Shown: positions 1 to 12,593 of the stretch, one piece after another | Layout of the letters: every line of letters begins with the position of its first letter | Numbering within the stretch: position 1 is the first letter of the stretch | DNA from: Syngnathus acus | Taxonomy: Eukaryota; Chordata; Actinopteri; Syngnathiformes; Syngnathidae | Direction: 5' to 3' | Assembly (NCBI RefSeq): GCF_901709675.1 | Contig: NC_051089.1 | Span: 554,476-618,475 of the forward strand | Length of the DNA stretch: 64,000 nt | The notes under the pieces: model-generated | Told to the model about the DNA's origin: nothing | Seen by the model: only the letters and a program-made list of their open reading frames with translations | Databases searched by the model: none | Position numbers and translations under genes: made by a program

Positions 1-759
1 ACGGCATTATCCAAAAGCTAGCCTCACATGCTAAGGAACATCAGTTCCTTGAACTGGTTTGAAATGATGACTTCTCCTCTCCAACAAAGCAAATGCAAAG
101 CAACAACATGCTCCACTTTTCTTCCTTCCTGCACATTTGAATTGGTAATGTCAAATCTTTGTTTACGCACCGCCATTGACTAATGACGACCGTGCGCGCA
201 ACTTATTGACTCATGACCATAATTGTTTAATTATTAATCACGTTAGCGCCACATTAGCATTTGAAATGCAGCCACGCTTCAACTTTGTCGTGTTTGGTGC
301 CACATGAAAGGTTCACGTGCGCTGAAACGAGCGCATCCTCCTTGTCTACAACCTCCAAAGTCGGCCAGAAAACAAAAGTAATCTGTATCTCAAAGTGCTA
401 GCATAGCATGCTAACAAGCTTTTAGCCGTGACACTTGAAATATCCCGGAAGAGACAAAAAAAAAAACACCTTGTATGTACATGACATGGTGTGTTGTTTG
501 CCAAGCATGTCAACCAGGTATGCATCTTATGAATCAGTTTGTATTAAGAAAAAATATAAAACACAAGAGGCCCAAAAATGCTAGCCGGATACGCAAGAAC
601 GTTTTCAGCCGTCTCACTAAAATTGCCCCTTAAGGGGGGAAAAACAATTGAATTGACACTGCAAGCTAACTCGCTTCGAGGCACATGACTAGAAATCAGG
701 GTTGGTCGATATGGTTTCCAAATGCAATCGATTCTTCAAAAATCGGTTTTTATTAATGT

Positions 760-830
760 GCACCTGCAATAATAATAATAATTCATTAAATTTGTAGAGC
801 GCTTTTCAAAAACCCAAAGACGCAATACAC
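760..830 (+). repeat. Dispersed repeat fragment (AAT)n plus TAGAGCGCTTTTCAAA motif
   Basis: An (AAT)n stretch followed by TTTGTAGAGCGCTTTTCAAAAACCCAAAG is a word often seen at the end of fish dispersed repeats. I cannot name the element class with confidence. Confidence 0.4.
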
Positions 831-2032
831 TCCAACTTTGGAGGGATATTTTGTTATTACGCCTAGAGCGTCTTAACTCGACGTTTGTACCGTAACTTCC
901 TGTTTTAATGTTCCCAGCTCGCCTTTGAAGCATCACTTGTTATTTCCTGACACCGATGTGGGCAACAATGCGCTCATTCTTCTCGCCGTGTCAGCACAAA
1001 GACGAGCGGCGGTCGGAGCGGGGGGTGTCGGGGCGCGTGGTTCTGCGGCGCTTCCTTTCGAATGCGCATCATTCATAACGCCGGCGCTTAATGGACGCCG
1101 AGATGCGCCATTGTTTTGCCCGGTAAGCGGCTGGCCGTGGCCGCCCGCCAAGCCAGAAGTCGCAGAGGGCGGCGCACGCCATGTAAGCAGGTGGGACGCA
1201 GGTGTCTTTTCTCTGTGACCAATCAGATGATTAAGTTCAGTCGCATTCGTTGCTTCCTTTCTCATGGCCAATCCTTCAAATGTTCCTCTGCCAACATGAG
1301 ATGGCATAGACCAAAAAAGGACAATTAATCCACAATGTGTGGAATTAGATGTCACTTCTTGAAAGTAGCTTTGGCTTTTTTCTAACTTCAGGGGCTAAAA
1401 GAATTTCCCCCAAATGGCGGCTTCGAATGAAAATGGCAGACTTTCCGTTCAGTGTTGCTAGTTATCTACATGTCGCCTTCCAACCAAACACCCTGCTCAA
1501 TTTCAGCCATGTTTTCTTTTTCTTATTCTACAACCGTTTGCGTACAGTACATTGCTCATGCTTTTAACACATTTTTCACTGACGTGCGTGCGTGCGTGTT
1601 GAAGTGTGTTATTACAACGGTGAGAGCGATACGTTGGTGTTGTCCAAGGGACACCACCCCATAACTAATGTCCCACACCTGCCTCTTACACACACACACA
1701 CACACACACGCACAGCCCATTAAGCGGCACAGGTGCAGGGGTGTAATGCAGCGGGAGAAAACCATTCAATGTCAACTGAAAGTGGAGTTGAAGATAAACC
1801 ACAAGCACATATGAGCGTACCGGAACATCGATCATCACTAAGGACTGATCCAGCTCGGTGCTGCACTTTTGGTTAGCAACCGCGTTCAAATGAGCCACGA
1901 GCGTTACGGTGGGCTAACTTGATTGTATTTTCTTCCCATTTGCACGTTTTGTCTGCTCTAATGACTTTGGACTTGGGTCACATTGGGCAGTGTCAATATC
2001 TTTGGCTTCACAAGTGGGAGCCTTGCTATTTT

Positions 2033-2180
2033 ACTCTCTGCCACCCTCTGGTGGCGACAGGAAATGACGTCAAAGTGCCCCCGAGCTCACCTGTTTGTTT
2101 GTGTTTGTGCTTCTGACGTTAGCCCCAGGGTACTTTGATGTCATTTCCTGTCGCCACGCCAGCAGAGGGCAGTGCAGAGA
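2033..2180. repeat. Fold-back inverted repeat with about 50-bp arms
   Basis: The left arm (about 2037-2088) contains GGCGACAGGAAATGACGTCA, AAGT; the right arm (about 2124-2180) contains ACTTTGATGTCATTTCCTGTC, GCCACGCC. The arms match almost throughout and are separated by about 35 bases. They could be a small MITE or a local inverted duplication. Each arm also carries a CTCF-like word, pointing in opposite directions. Confidence 0.75.
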
Positions 2181-2872
2181 GAAAATACAAAACGGATGAT
2201 GTCTCAGAACGCAATGACACAGCTTTGTTTTGATGATGTCATCTACCGAATCGCAACTGTCATTCGCCGGAATTTTCCATCCAAATAAAAATCAGCTCGT
2301 CGAGCTTGGATTTTCCCTTTTCTTTTCCCTCGTTCGCAGCGTCCCGCCGAGCAGATTAGGGCGTCGTGTCAATCAGTCCATTTAACATGTGCCCCTGAAG
2401 GCATCGCACTTGAAGGCATCACGGTCACTGAGCTCCCCGCAGACTGCACAACAAGAGCGGCAGCAGCCAGAGGTCAGTTGAGCATTGCGGCTGCTCATCC
2501 ACTCGTGCGCTAATAGACACGCACGCACACGCGCACACGCACAGTCACGCCTGATTACCCCCTCCACCCCAATGGTCAAAGGTATGGGAGGGAACTCCAA
2601 ACAATGGTCTCCTCCAAGAAAAATGGGCCCAGGGTGTTATTTGGAGAGCGAGAGAAATAACCTGGAGCGGATTCGTTGATTCTCCTGAATGAAAAAAAAA
2701 AAGCAGCGAGCAGGAAAAAGGCCCCCTTCGGCGAGCGTTTTGTGACAAAAAAGGTGCCCTCCCTTCAGCGGGCCTTTTGGGACAATTGACCTTCTTTGGC
2801 ATCATTGACAACCCCTCAGCAGCACATCAAGCGTGTGTCATCATGGAGACCGGGAAGGGGGGGTTGCCTGGT

Positions 2873-2941
<69 letters not shown>

Positions 2942-2989
2942 TTTCTTTCTTTCTTTCTTTCGTTCTTTCTTTCGTTCTTTCTTTCATTC
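2873..2989. repeat. (TTTC)n microsatellite
   Basis: A long, slightly interrupted TTTC/GAAA array. The open frames in it on both strands are low-complexity artefacts. Confidence 0.95.
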
Positions 2990-4178
2990 CCTCCCTTCCC
3001 ATGAGTGAAACTGTGGAGCGCGCGTTCTAGAAGAAAATATCCGGAAAAGCCTCCAACTTTCTTCATTCGGGGGTCGCTCGCCTCAGCCGGTCGTGTTCCT
3101 TTGGTTGAAAAGAGTGCGGCTGCCGCCTCGCCGTCCGTCTTTTTGTGCGCCCTCAGCAGGCTTTTGGCGTGACAATTGACCTTCCTCGCCATCATTTGCA
3201 TCATCGCCACATCATGTGCGCGCGCCCTTCATGAGGATGTGCACGGTGCCCCACATTGAGGGCTGGAGGGAGGGAGGGAGGAGGGGGTTTGCACGTGAAG
3301 ATGGGGGTTGGAGGAAAATGAGGCCCGGCCGATATTGTTTGATTGGATTTTTCCTTTTCAAGGTTTCGGGATCATTACGGGAATTCATTTGAAGTGTTGC
3401 CGCAAATGAAACGGCGACTTTAATTATTCCACTTTTCCGTCTCGCGCTTCCCGCCACCCTGCTCGCTGGCTGGCGCGCGCGTGCGTGTATTAAAATCATC
3501 TTTGAAAATGACACCAAGCGAGATGGAGCCATCCTCCCTTATTTGGTCATGCCCTCGTCCTCCTCCTTAGCCATTTTCCCTCCACCCATTTCAAGCAAAA
3601 AGTCCTTTGCAATGTTAAACGTCATCTTAAAAAGGTGGCAATTGCAAAAGCAGCCATGAGGCAAACGCAACAAAAGTTTTTTTGCGGTGAAGCCCAAGAC
3701 GTTTTCTTGAATTTCAAAGCCGACCGATCGAGTGAAATATCCGAGCGCACATTTGACTCGGCTAGCGTATGTGTTGTTTTTGTCTCCCGCCACAATCTCC
3801 ATTGAAACGGACGGGACGCGTAACGTGCTGGAAACGACACCGTGCGAGATGGAGCCAGCCGTTTGGCCTTTTTGCTCCAACTTGCACTTTCAAGTTCTCC
3901 CCCCCACCCGTCTCCACACGCTTCCAAAGCAAAAAAAGTGTTCATTCCAACATTTCAATCAGTTGAGCAGGGGAAGCATTAACGTTAATCTGGGCGAGCA
4001 CATTGTGTTTGGCGCGCGCGTGCTCGGGATTATGGATTACTATTAGCTGGATGGAAAGCGCTGGTTCGTTTCAATGCCTCGCCACCGCCGCCGCCGCCGT
4101 GCTAAAATTAAAAAGAGAACTAATACTTCTTGGACAATCATACTTGTTCTTCTTCTTCTTGGCCAGCGCTTTGCTTTA

Positions 4179-4222
4179 CTCGCTCGCTCGCTCGCTCGCT
4201 CGCTGGCTCGCTGGCTGGCTGG
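4179..4222. repeat. (CGCT)n microsatellite
   Basis: CGCT units pass into CTGG units; this is a simple repeat with no coding sense. Confidence 0.9.
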
Positions 4223-4966
4223 CCCTCCCCTCCCTCGCTCTCCTCTTCGGAGCAGACGACAGATGCTCGCTATCAACTCGGCAATCGCGGCGTGATTAAA
4301 ACGTCACCGAGGCCCCACTCGTCTACGCGACAACACCAGCGCTTTGTACAACAGTCGTAGCGCTTTGGACCTTTTGTACGCACGCTAACAGGGGAAGGAG
4401 GAAAGGCTCACGAGGTTCTTTCGGGTCCTGTCAACGTCGTTCGATGAGGTGACTCACGCTGGCACGTTTTCTTAAACACACGTGAGGGAGAAGAAAAAAA
4501 AAAGATTTGATTGATTGCAACGGAACGGGAGCTAAAAGGGGCGTCTGAGATGATCCACTCGTTTGATTTTTTTTCGCCAAAGGCGCGCAGGGGTCCTCGG
4601 TGACCGACGGAGGAAGAAGGCGACTGACGTTAAATGGCATCAGAGCAAGTACGCACGCCATTGATGTTGAATGACACCCGGCGAGAGTCGGCGGCGCCGG
4701 GCGGCAGGTGTTTTGTCGACAACAATGAAGCCGTGTCATCCGAGGTGTCGATGAATACGAGCTGTCTGAGCACGTCGCTCGCTCGCTCGGCGTGTGCGCG
4801 CTAGAGTGCGCGTGTGTCGGTCGGCCTTGAGTGACTGCTGGCTGGCTCCTCTTCATCTTCGGCAGCTGCCTGCTCGCTCAACAATAAAACCGCGTGTGCG
4901 CGCGTGTGCCGGATAGCATCATCATGTGTACAGGTGTACCAAATGCTAATCATAGATTTACCACGG

Positions 4967-4997
<31 letters not shown>

Positions 4998-5496
4998 TCA
5001 GCCCACGCTTGGGTATTCAATTGAAACCAAGACAACATGCTCATTGAGCTAAAGATGCTAACTATGATAATAGTCCTAATGACGCTTCCCTCACTCGCAG
5101 CCACTTCCCGTGCCAAATGTTAGCCCGTCAGCGCATCCGGACAGTTAACGTGTCGGTTCCGGGCTAGCATGCTAGAACTCCCGCAGGTGGAGAACCAATC
5201 GATGATGAGAGACCAAGAAAGTTTTTTTCCCCCCCCCTCTCTCCTATCGCCATCACCGCCACATTAGCACCTAACGGCGTCAAGCTAAATGATAGTCTTC
5301 ACCGTGCCTCCATTTGCACCTCTTCTTCGTCCTCCTCTTCCTCTCGCCTTTCTGCCTTCAATTATTCATTTGATTTAGCATGCCGCTCGCTCCCTTTTTT
5401 ATACATTTCATTATGTTGTATGACTTTACAGCCACTGGCTGGAAAATGACAATTATTGTGCTCCAGCAGCCCGCTATTAAGACACACGCGCGCACA

Positions 5497-5499
<3 letters not shown>

Positions 5500-5540
<41 letters not shown>

Positions 5541-5579
5541 ACTGGCAGTGCTTGTGTGTGTGTGTGTGTGTGTGTGTGC
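5500..5579. repeat. (CA)n followed by (TG)n, a complementary microsatellite pair
   Basis: CA occupies about 5500-5537 and TG about 5552-5579, with a 14-base spacer. The two tracts are complementary and can pair as a hairpin. Confidence 0.9.
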
Positions 5580-7151
5580 GGGTGCTTCAACAAAGGCCTT
5601 TTAAAGCTTAAATGTCATCTTAAAAACAGCACACATTTAAAAGGCACTAATGAGACAAACTGACAATACACTAGCATTTGGCCGAAAGCAATCTATGACG
5701 GACGGGGGTTGCCAACTACCGGAAGCAGGATGTTAGGTACGGGGCCGCATAGCTATAGGACCAGGTTGGCCGGAAAGGAGCAACAAATGAGCATATAACG
5801 GACAGCCACCGATAATAATAAAAACTTTTTTTTTTTAACTCACTCACTGCCATTGACGGCTTTAGGCGTCGGGAATCCATTTTTACTGGGCTGGCAGTGA
5901 ATGAGTAAAATTCTGTGATGGAAAATCTCCAATCAGCATTTTCCATGAAAAACGTTCATCCAACATACAAAAGTACGTGGTCGTGCGTAGATGCGGACGA
6001 GGATGCGCACAGAGCACGTTTGTCGGGCGGAGATAGGCCGTCTGGCAGCGGAGGGGGAAAAGGGCATCATCATCATCGTCGCGGTCCCTCGGCTATCTGC
6101 AATATTGATAATCATACTTTTCACATTTGCTCCGCTTTTGTTTGCCTTGCGCGGCCGGCGCCTGTTCCAACACGAGCCGCATGTTAATGAGGACAAACAC
6201 GGCTGAACATATAACTTTATCGCGCTAACTTTGGCGCCATTGTCGCCTTTCCGTTGGAGCTTGGCTATCTGACAGCCGGTCGGTCGGTCGGCCAATGGCG
6301 AGGCGGCGTCCTTACATCCTTTACGGGTTGTTTGGTTATCGGCGTCTCTCGACAAATATGGCCGACAAATTCATATTCGCTCACGTGCACGCGTACCCTT
6401 GTTCACTATAAGAGTTGCTAGTACGGCTTTGACGGAAATGTCAAGCTTTTACATTTTTGTTTTCATTTGTCATCATTGTAACTTGACCCAACTTTGGGTG
6501 GTTTTGCAAAAAGATATACGTATATTTACTTCTAGTTCGATACTTTTTGCGGCGTATGCTCTGTGAGTTCACCGTCAATCTATTATCGTACACTCAGCGA
6601 ATCGCTGAGCGTTCGGTGCCGCAATTCACTAAGCCCCGCCTGTTGAAGAACCACCAATCCGTGGTTTTGATCGACCCGGGGGTTACTCGAAGCAAAGCCT
6701 GGCATACGCAAGGGGGACGACAGGCGGAGGGCTTAGGCTGAGCCGGGCGTCTTGGCCGCACGGAGCCCGTTTGCCCGGGGGGGGGGGGGCACGTGAATCC
6801 GAGGAGCTCAGCGCGGCTGGCGCTTGGTGATAGCCATCTTAGCTGGCTGGGAGGAGGTAGGGGGGGGTACGGTCCCCCTGCCTGGCACTTGACCACACGC
6901 ACAAGGACTCACGCGTGTCCAGAGTGGCCAGGCCAGGATCATTCATGTGTTGATATTTGCACAACACAACAACCCGACCACCAGCTGGGCCCTTGCAGCC
7001 ATTAGCATAAGACCACCGCTACAGACGACGTGCAAGCCACACCAGTCCGCTGATTGGCAGTGTGCTCCCTCTATTTGTGCTTGCATAAGTAGAATTTAAC
7101 TTGCAGCACTTGAAAAAAAAATATATATATACATATAAATAAAATAACATC

Positions 7152-7393
7152 CTATGGGCAATTTGGAGTGCTCCTTGGCCTCCCAAGCATGTTTTTGGGA
7201 TGTGGGAGGAAACAGGAGTTCCGGGGGAAAACCCACACAGACACGGGGAGAACATGCAAACTCCACACAGGGAGGGCCAGAGGTGGAATCAAAGGCACAC
7301 TCTCTGAATTGGCCAACGTCCACTTTCCAAAGACTGCTGGGATAGGCTCCAGTACGCCAGCGACCCTCACGAGGATAAGCAGTTTGCAAAATG
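7152..7393 (+). mobile_element. L2/Maui-like non-LTR retrotransposon 3' tail
   Basis: It contains the widely dispersed fish repeat words GGGATGTGGGAGGAAAC, GGGGAGAACATGCAAACTCC and GCTGGGATAGGCTCCAG, then CGACCCTCACGAGGATAAGC, in the usual order and followed by a short (TG)n run. This is the 3' end of an L2-clade LINE or a SINE sharing that tail. No reverse transcriptase reading frame is present, so it is a dead fragment. The clade name is from memory. Confidence 0.65.
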
Positions 7394-8812
7394 GTGTGTG
7401 TGTGTGTGTGTGCCTATTCCAAATGGATTTAAAGCGCTAAATGGTGGCAAAACAATAAAATGCAGGCTCCAAATAAATAAAAGCCATTATGCAAACGAGA
7501 TTAGGCACCAAGTGAATTAGGCGCTAATCAGCGCTTCTATATAATCGTCGGGATGCGACTTGATCCAAACAAAAAGGAAAGCACGACCGCAGTGTGCTTT
7601 GACGCCACTTCCTTAAATCCCCTGGGGCGGGGCGGGGGGTGGAAATGGGCAGCTGGCGACATTGTTTTATTCCTGAAGGATTCCCGCTGGCATGGAGCAT
7701 AAAAATACGTACATGTTTGGCTACGTTTTAAATGTCATTTACATACAAAGATACAAACTGTCTTTGCATAAAGTCGTTGCTTTGGTGACAATATAAGATG
7801 TCCATGGATGAATAATCATGATGTAATAAATATTCTTTTCGGCACTTTGGCCACCGTTTTAAATTGCAAATATAGACGTTGCGTTTGGAATCGTTCATTT
7901 TGGTCAACGGAAATATACTGCGTCTGTTTGTTGGATGTTTGTCTGCCTCCAAAAATAGGTTACAAAAATTGTTTTTGAACGTTAAAACATGTTTGGTTTT
8001 TTCCATTGTTGGGGTTATTGTACATTTGTATTTTTTTTTTCGACACTTGATTGATTTCTTTTGATTTTTTTAATTGTGTTTGCCTCCATTTTTTATTTTT
8101 ACATGATGCAAATACATATTTTTCATATCTTAAATCAATAGTTTTGCCTAGTCTACACTTAAAGTTTGGTTGTCAAGCAAGTTGGATGCTGTCAAGCTGT
8201 CTTTTCCATGAGTGACTTTCTTTTCCGCCTTGCGATTGGCTGCAGCGTGTTTGCCGGATGACATCATCATCGGCTTGTGCCATGTCGCCAATCAGTACGG
8301 AAAAACGTGAAGCTTGGCGTTGCAGGTGAGGCGCCAAAAACGTTTGCGTGCGGGGACTCGTTGTCAGGACTCGTCAGGCGGACGTGTCGAGCGTGACGCT
8401 CGGCCAGATGGCGACCGCCGCCGTCATGTGACAGCCGCCATGACGGGAGGCGCTCGTTGACAGCCGCAAAAAAAGGTCACCAAACCACTTTCTGTCTTTT
8501 TTTTCCTTGCTAACGCTACAAATTTTCTCGTAGAATTGCACGTTTTTTTCCTGGTCATGCTACAAATTCAGAGAAATTCTCGTAAAAGTACTTTTTAGCC
8601 TTTGTGCGTCATTTGACAAGGTTCATTTCGAGCTTTCTGGCTTGATGACTTCTTAGCCAGGTCACATGACTTCCTTCAAAGAAAATGGTAATGTTGCCAA
8701 TCGGAGTCTTTCTCCCAATATTACGACTACGTGGACTCTTATTAAAATACGATTTTCTTGTTTGATGACTATTTTCACTCGTAACATAGTAACATTACAA
8801 TACAATTTTTTT

Positions 8813-8918
<106 letters not shown>

Positions 8919-9710
8919 AGAGTAAATGTATGAATTTACACTGACATTTACTCTTTCCTTTTTGTTGAGTGTGCATGGGGAGGTGGGGGAGGCGGGGGTC
9001 GGACGCGGTGAGGTGGGGTGGGGTCTTGAGCAATGGAGCCAAGGAATCATATAAAGAAGAGGAAATATCTTTTGCGTATTATTTTAAGTAACTGTTGAGA
9101 TTTCATTTCACATTGCTAATCCACAAAACAAATATGTCGTGGCATATTTAAAATGGGGCGGGGGGTGGGGGGCTTCAATTTCCTATTGTGGCGTTTGCGC
9201 TGTTTGCTCTTTGTGTGCGTTTGAATTGATTTGCACACTCGGCACACGAGAGCTGAACGCTCCTGCCGAGAAGCCATCTTTTCATATCGGCTGCCAAAGA
9301 TTGATTTTTTGGAATTCTTTTTTTCCAGCCTCTCCGTGGCCTGCCGTTAACAAACAAGCGCACCGACACAAGATGGACGCGTCGCCTTTTTGCCGGGCGT
9401 CTTTCTAATCAGCTTTAACGAGGACAAAAAACCTCACATAATATCGCGAGACGGCGTCCGCACTGTCAATTACGCCACATGCAAAAATACATTTGTAAAT
9501 CGCTGTACATTTCATTAGGAGAGTTACGATTACATATTCAAGTCTTGCTGGTGCGCATGAGGCCGCCTTGCGCTAGCAGGTTGTCATTCCCATGATGCTT
9601 TGCTGCGTCAGGAAAGACGAAGAATGACAATTATCTAAAACACAATTAAAATGCTCTTCATCTGATTATTTTTAATGAGATAAAGCGCAGGAGTCACATT
9701 GACATCACAC

Positions 9711-10073
9711 GCTAGCTTCTTTGGATCTGCGCGAGCGTGCGTGAGCGCGCACGCGGATCCGAGTGTACGCCTGCCTTACTCAGAATCAAAATTGGTAGAC
9801 GCAGGCGCTAAGGTCACATTCCAAAGTCGCCATAAATTCTCAACTTTTCACTCCCGGCTGAAGTTTACCACGATCCCAACAATTCCAAGAAGAGTCCAAG
9901 AGCTAACATGAAATGCTAGCTTCTTCCGAGTGTGCGCCCGCTTAACTCAGGATCCAAATTGGTCGAGGCAGGAGCTAAGGTCACATTCGAAAGTCGCCAT
10001 CCAATCTCAACTTTTTCCCTCCCAGCTGAAGTTTTTCGAAGAATTCTAAGAAGAGTCCAAGAGCTAACATGAA
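9711..10073 (+). repeat. Two-copy tandem duplication (about 203 and 160 bp)
   Basis: Copy 1 (9711-9913) and copy 2 (9914-10073) both begin GCTAGCTTCTT and end AAGAGTCCAAGAGCTAACATGAA, sharing CTAAGGTCACATTC and AAAGTCGCCAT in between. Copy 1 carries an extra 38-base GC-rich piece (9723-9760) bounded by GGATC at both ends. No coding sense is visible in either copy. Confidence 0.85.
9723..9760. repeat. GC-rich near-palindrome inside copy 1 of the 9.7-kb duplication
   Basis: GGATCTGCGCGAGCGTGCG followed by TGAGCGCGCACGCGGATCC is an imperfect palindrome that can fold on itself. It is missing from the adjacent copy, so it was inserted into one copy or deleted from the other. Confidence 0.7.
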
Positions 10074-12220
10074 CTACGGACGGAATTTGGGCTGGCGGCA
10101 CCACTCGGGACGTGCGTCGCGTCTCCCAGGCGAGCATGCGGTGGCCGCTCAGTGGTACTACACTTGCCCCGGTTGGGATTCCCGTTGCTGAAACAGCGGC
10201 GACAGAGCGCGAGGCTTTTGCGTTTTGTCTCCTACGACGAAGCCGGCGGCTTGTCTTTGTTTGCTATTCTTAGCGTTTAGGGAGGGAGCAATCTATTATT
10301 CATCAAGGGTACGCGCGCAATCTAACATTTAAAGCACTTATTTTGTGTGAGGTCAGCACGACGGGGCGAGTATCGCTAATATCTGTATGATCGGGGCGCT
10401 GAGTCAGCGGCATTTGAATACGCCACGCTTTACAGCACGTTTGCAATCTTCCTCTTTTGTGCTGACATCAATGGCGGCGCTATTAAAGACACTATTTCAT
10501 TATTGGCTGCTCGTCTTCCTCGCCGCTTATTATTTACCACGCGGGCGTATATAAAGTGTACGTATACTAAGCGGCGTGCGCTTTAATGAGGCGCTATCTG
10601 CCGCGCCAACATGTCTTCCTCCCAATGAGATTGGGAGCTTTTTTTTTTCCCGCAGATTTTTATCCGCACGTCGCCGGCGTGTCCATGAAATATGCATTTC
10701 ATATCTCTTTCATTTCATTAACATAATTTAATTTGTGTTTTGCATTCCGCGCATAATACATATTTGATTTACAAAACAAATATTTCCATTAGAAAATGAA
10801 TTTGGCGGGCGAGCGAAAAGATGTATTGTAAAGAAATAAGAAAAGAGGAATTGTATTAGCTTTGACTGGGGCCAAAACGCACAAATACATTTCATACTTC
10901 TGTCTGTCTGTCTGTCTCGGGGTGTGCGTGGACATTATGTAAATGTAGCAGCAATGAAAGCGGGCAGTTTATTGCCCAAAGTTTACAGCAATATCGCAAA
11001 GATTGATTTACGACAGCTCGTGTTCACGTTGCGCTCTCTACTGCAATTGGCACTATTATACCTACACTGTGTGTGGAGATAAATAGATATATATATATAT
11101 AAATATGCATTATTATTATTATTATGGAGAGTGTAAATAAAAGTCGACCCCCGTTTGAAATGGCAGGTCATCTATACGCAGTGAATAAGCCACCAGAACA
11201 TCTGGATTTATGTGAGGTTAAAGTTCATCTCTGCAGCTCCCACATTGATGGAAGAATGAAAGAAGCAATGATGTCAAGTGTGATCACAAGGTGATGTTCC
11301 TGTTTTCCATATTTGTCAAGACAAATGTTTCCAATTTTGACTTTATGATTGTTGTGATTTTTTTGTGATCTCAACTGAGGTCGTTTTTCTCAGAAAATGA
11401 TTTTTTGGGCATATCTCAGTTGATTTTTTTTTTCTTGCAGCGATACAACTTTTTCTCAATTGTAAGGTTGAAAGAAACATTTTTTGCAACAATGAGACTT
11501 TTTTTTTCTCCTCAAGAGTTTTTCTTTTTGCTTGCATTCATTCATTCATTCCTCGGCAGTGCTTTTAATTAAAACACTTCACCTACGGGCGGGCGAAAGG
11601 CTATCGGGAACGTCAACGATAGCGGCGCCCGAGGAGACGCAGCGCGGCGGGCGGATAAGAACCGGCACCGCCGCAAAGCCTCTCTGGCGACTTGCTCATA
11701 TTAATTTGGCTTATCTTCCCGTTTAAAGAAATCCAGGTAGAAGTGCGACAGATCCCGGGATTTAATGAGCTCAAAATGTAAAAGGAACGTCAAAACACGT
11801 CTTTACTCCTTTGCCGTCTGGCGAGGAAAGCGGGAGGGCTCGGGGTGACGGCGGCAACGTTGTCGCGGCTAAACGCCGAGATGGGCCTTCCCGGCTAACT
11901 GGCATTAGCGCGGATTTCCCGCGTCTTTGACACGCGGCAGGTGAGCGGGAGAAGGAGGAGGAGGAGGAGGAGGAGGAGGAGGAAGAGGCCTTCACTCACG
12001 CTCAGGATGTTCCAACTTTTTACCGCTCGCGCTCACTAAGTCGCTCCGACGGCTCAGACGATAACATCGAGCGCCGCCGCCGCCACGACTCCAACGGAAC
12101 GCCAGTCGCTCCAGAACTCCAGAACGCCAAGCCAGAAAAAAGCCGTCAAAGACACTTAAGAACGTAAGAGGAAGGAGGAAATGATGAGGAGGACATGAGG
12201 ATGGAAGGAGGAGGCCCAGA

Positions 12221-12328
12221 GAAGGAAGGAAGGAAGGAAGGAAGGAAGGAAGGAAGGAAGGAAGGAAGGAAGGAAGGAAGGAAGGAAGGAAGGAAGGAAG
12301 GAAGGAAGGAAGGAAGGAAGGAAGGAAG
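12221..12328. repeat. (GGAA)n microsatellite
   Basis: About 27 copies of GGAA. The 209-codon minus-strand and other open frames over it are composed of proline/serine/leucine low-complexity runs. Confidence 0.95.
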
Positions 12329-12520
12329 ATGTGCAAAACACAAAGCAAAACAAACATTTCAAAGGACCAAACTTTGATCCAACTAACTCGGGCAAATGAA
12401 GTCGAACTTTTTGCAGTATGTGTCTTTGTTGTTGTCTTCTGGTGTCTCCTGCTCTTCTGGTGTCTCCCGCTCATCCATCTTCTATCTTGGTTCTCCTCCC
12501 TCTTCAGCCGCGTTCTGTTT

Positions 12521-12593
12521 TCCTCCCTCCCTCCCTCCCTCCCTCCCTCCCTCCCTCCCTCCCTCCCTCCCCTCCCTCCCTCCCTTTCCTTCG
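12521..12593. repeat. (CCCT)n microsatellite within a long pyrimidine-rich strand
   Basis: CCTC/CCCT units lie within a strongly pyrimidine-biased plus strand that continues to about 12790. A GGA-rich run also occurs at 11952-11982, so the area 11,950-12,800 switches strand asymmetry repeatedly. Confidence 0.9.

Larger units (their letters stand above)
1..7151. other. Gene-poor interval
   Basis: I see no supportable exon. The interval holds a dispersed repeat (760-830), a CA run at 1688-1709, the fold-back at 2033-2180, TTTC (2873), CGCT (4179) and CA/TG (5500) arrays, and a poly-G run near 6779. The open frames are short, often through simple repeats, and show no domain that I recognise. 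Confidence 0.7.

Noticed and set aside
2827-3210. Open frames through the TTTC/GAAA arrays (also at 8775-9050 and 40849-41266)
   Set aside because: They exist only because the tetranucleotide lacks stops; the products are repeated KKERKKER or FLSFFLSF runs with no domain.
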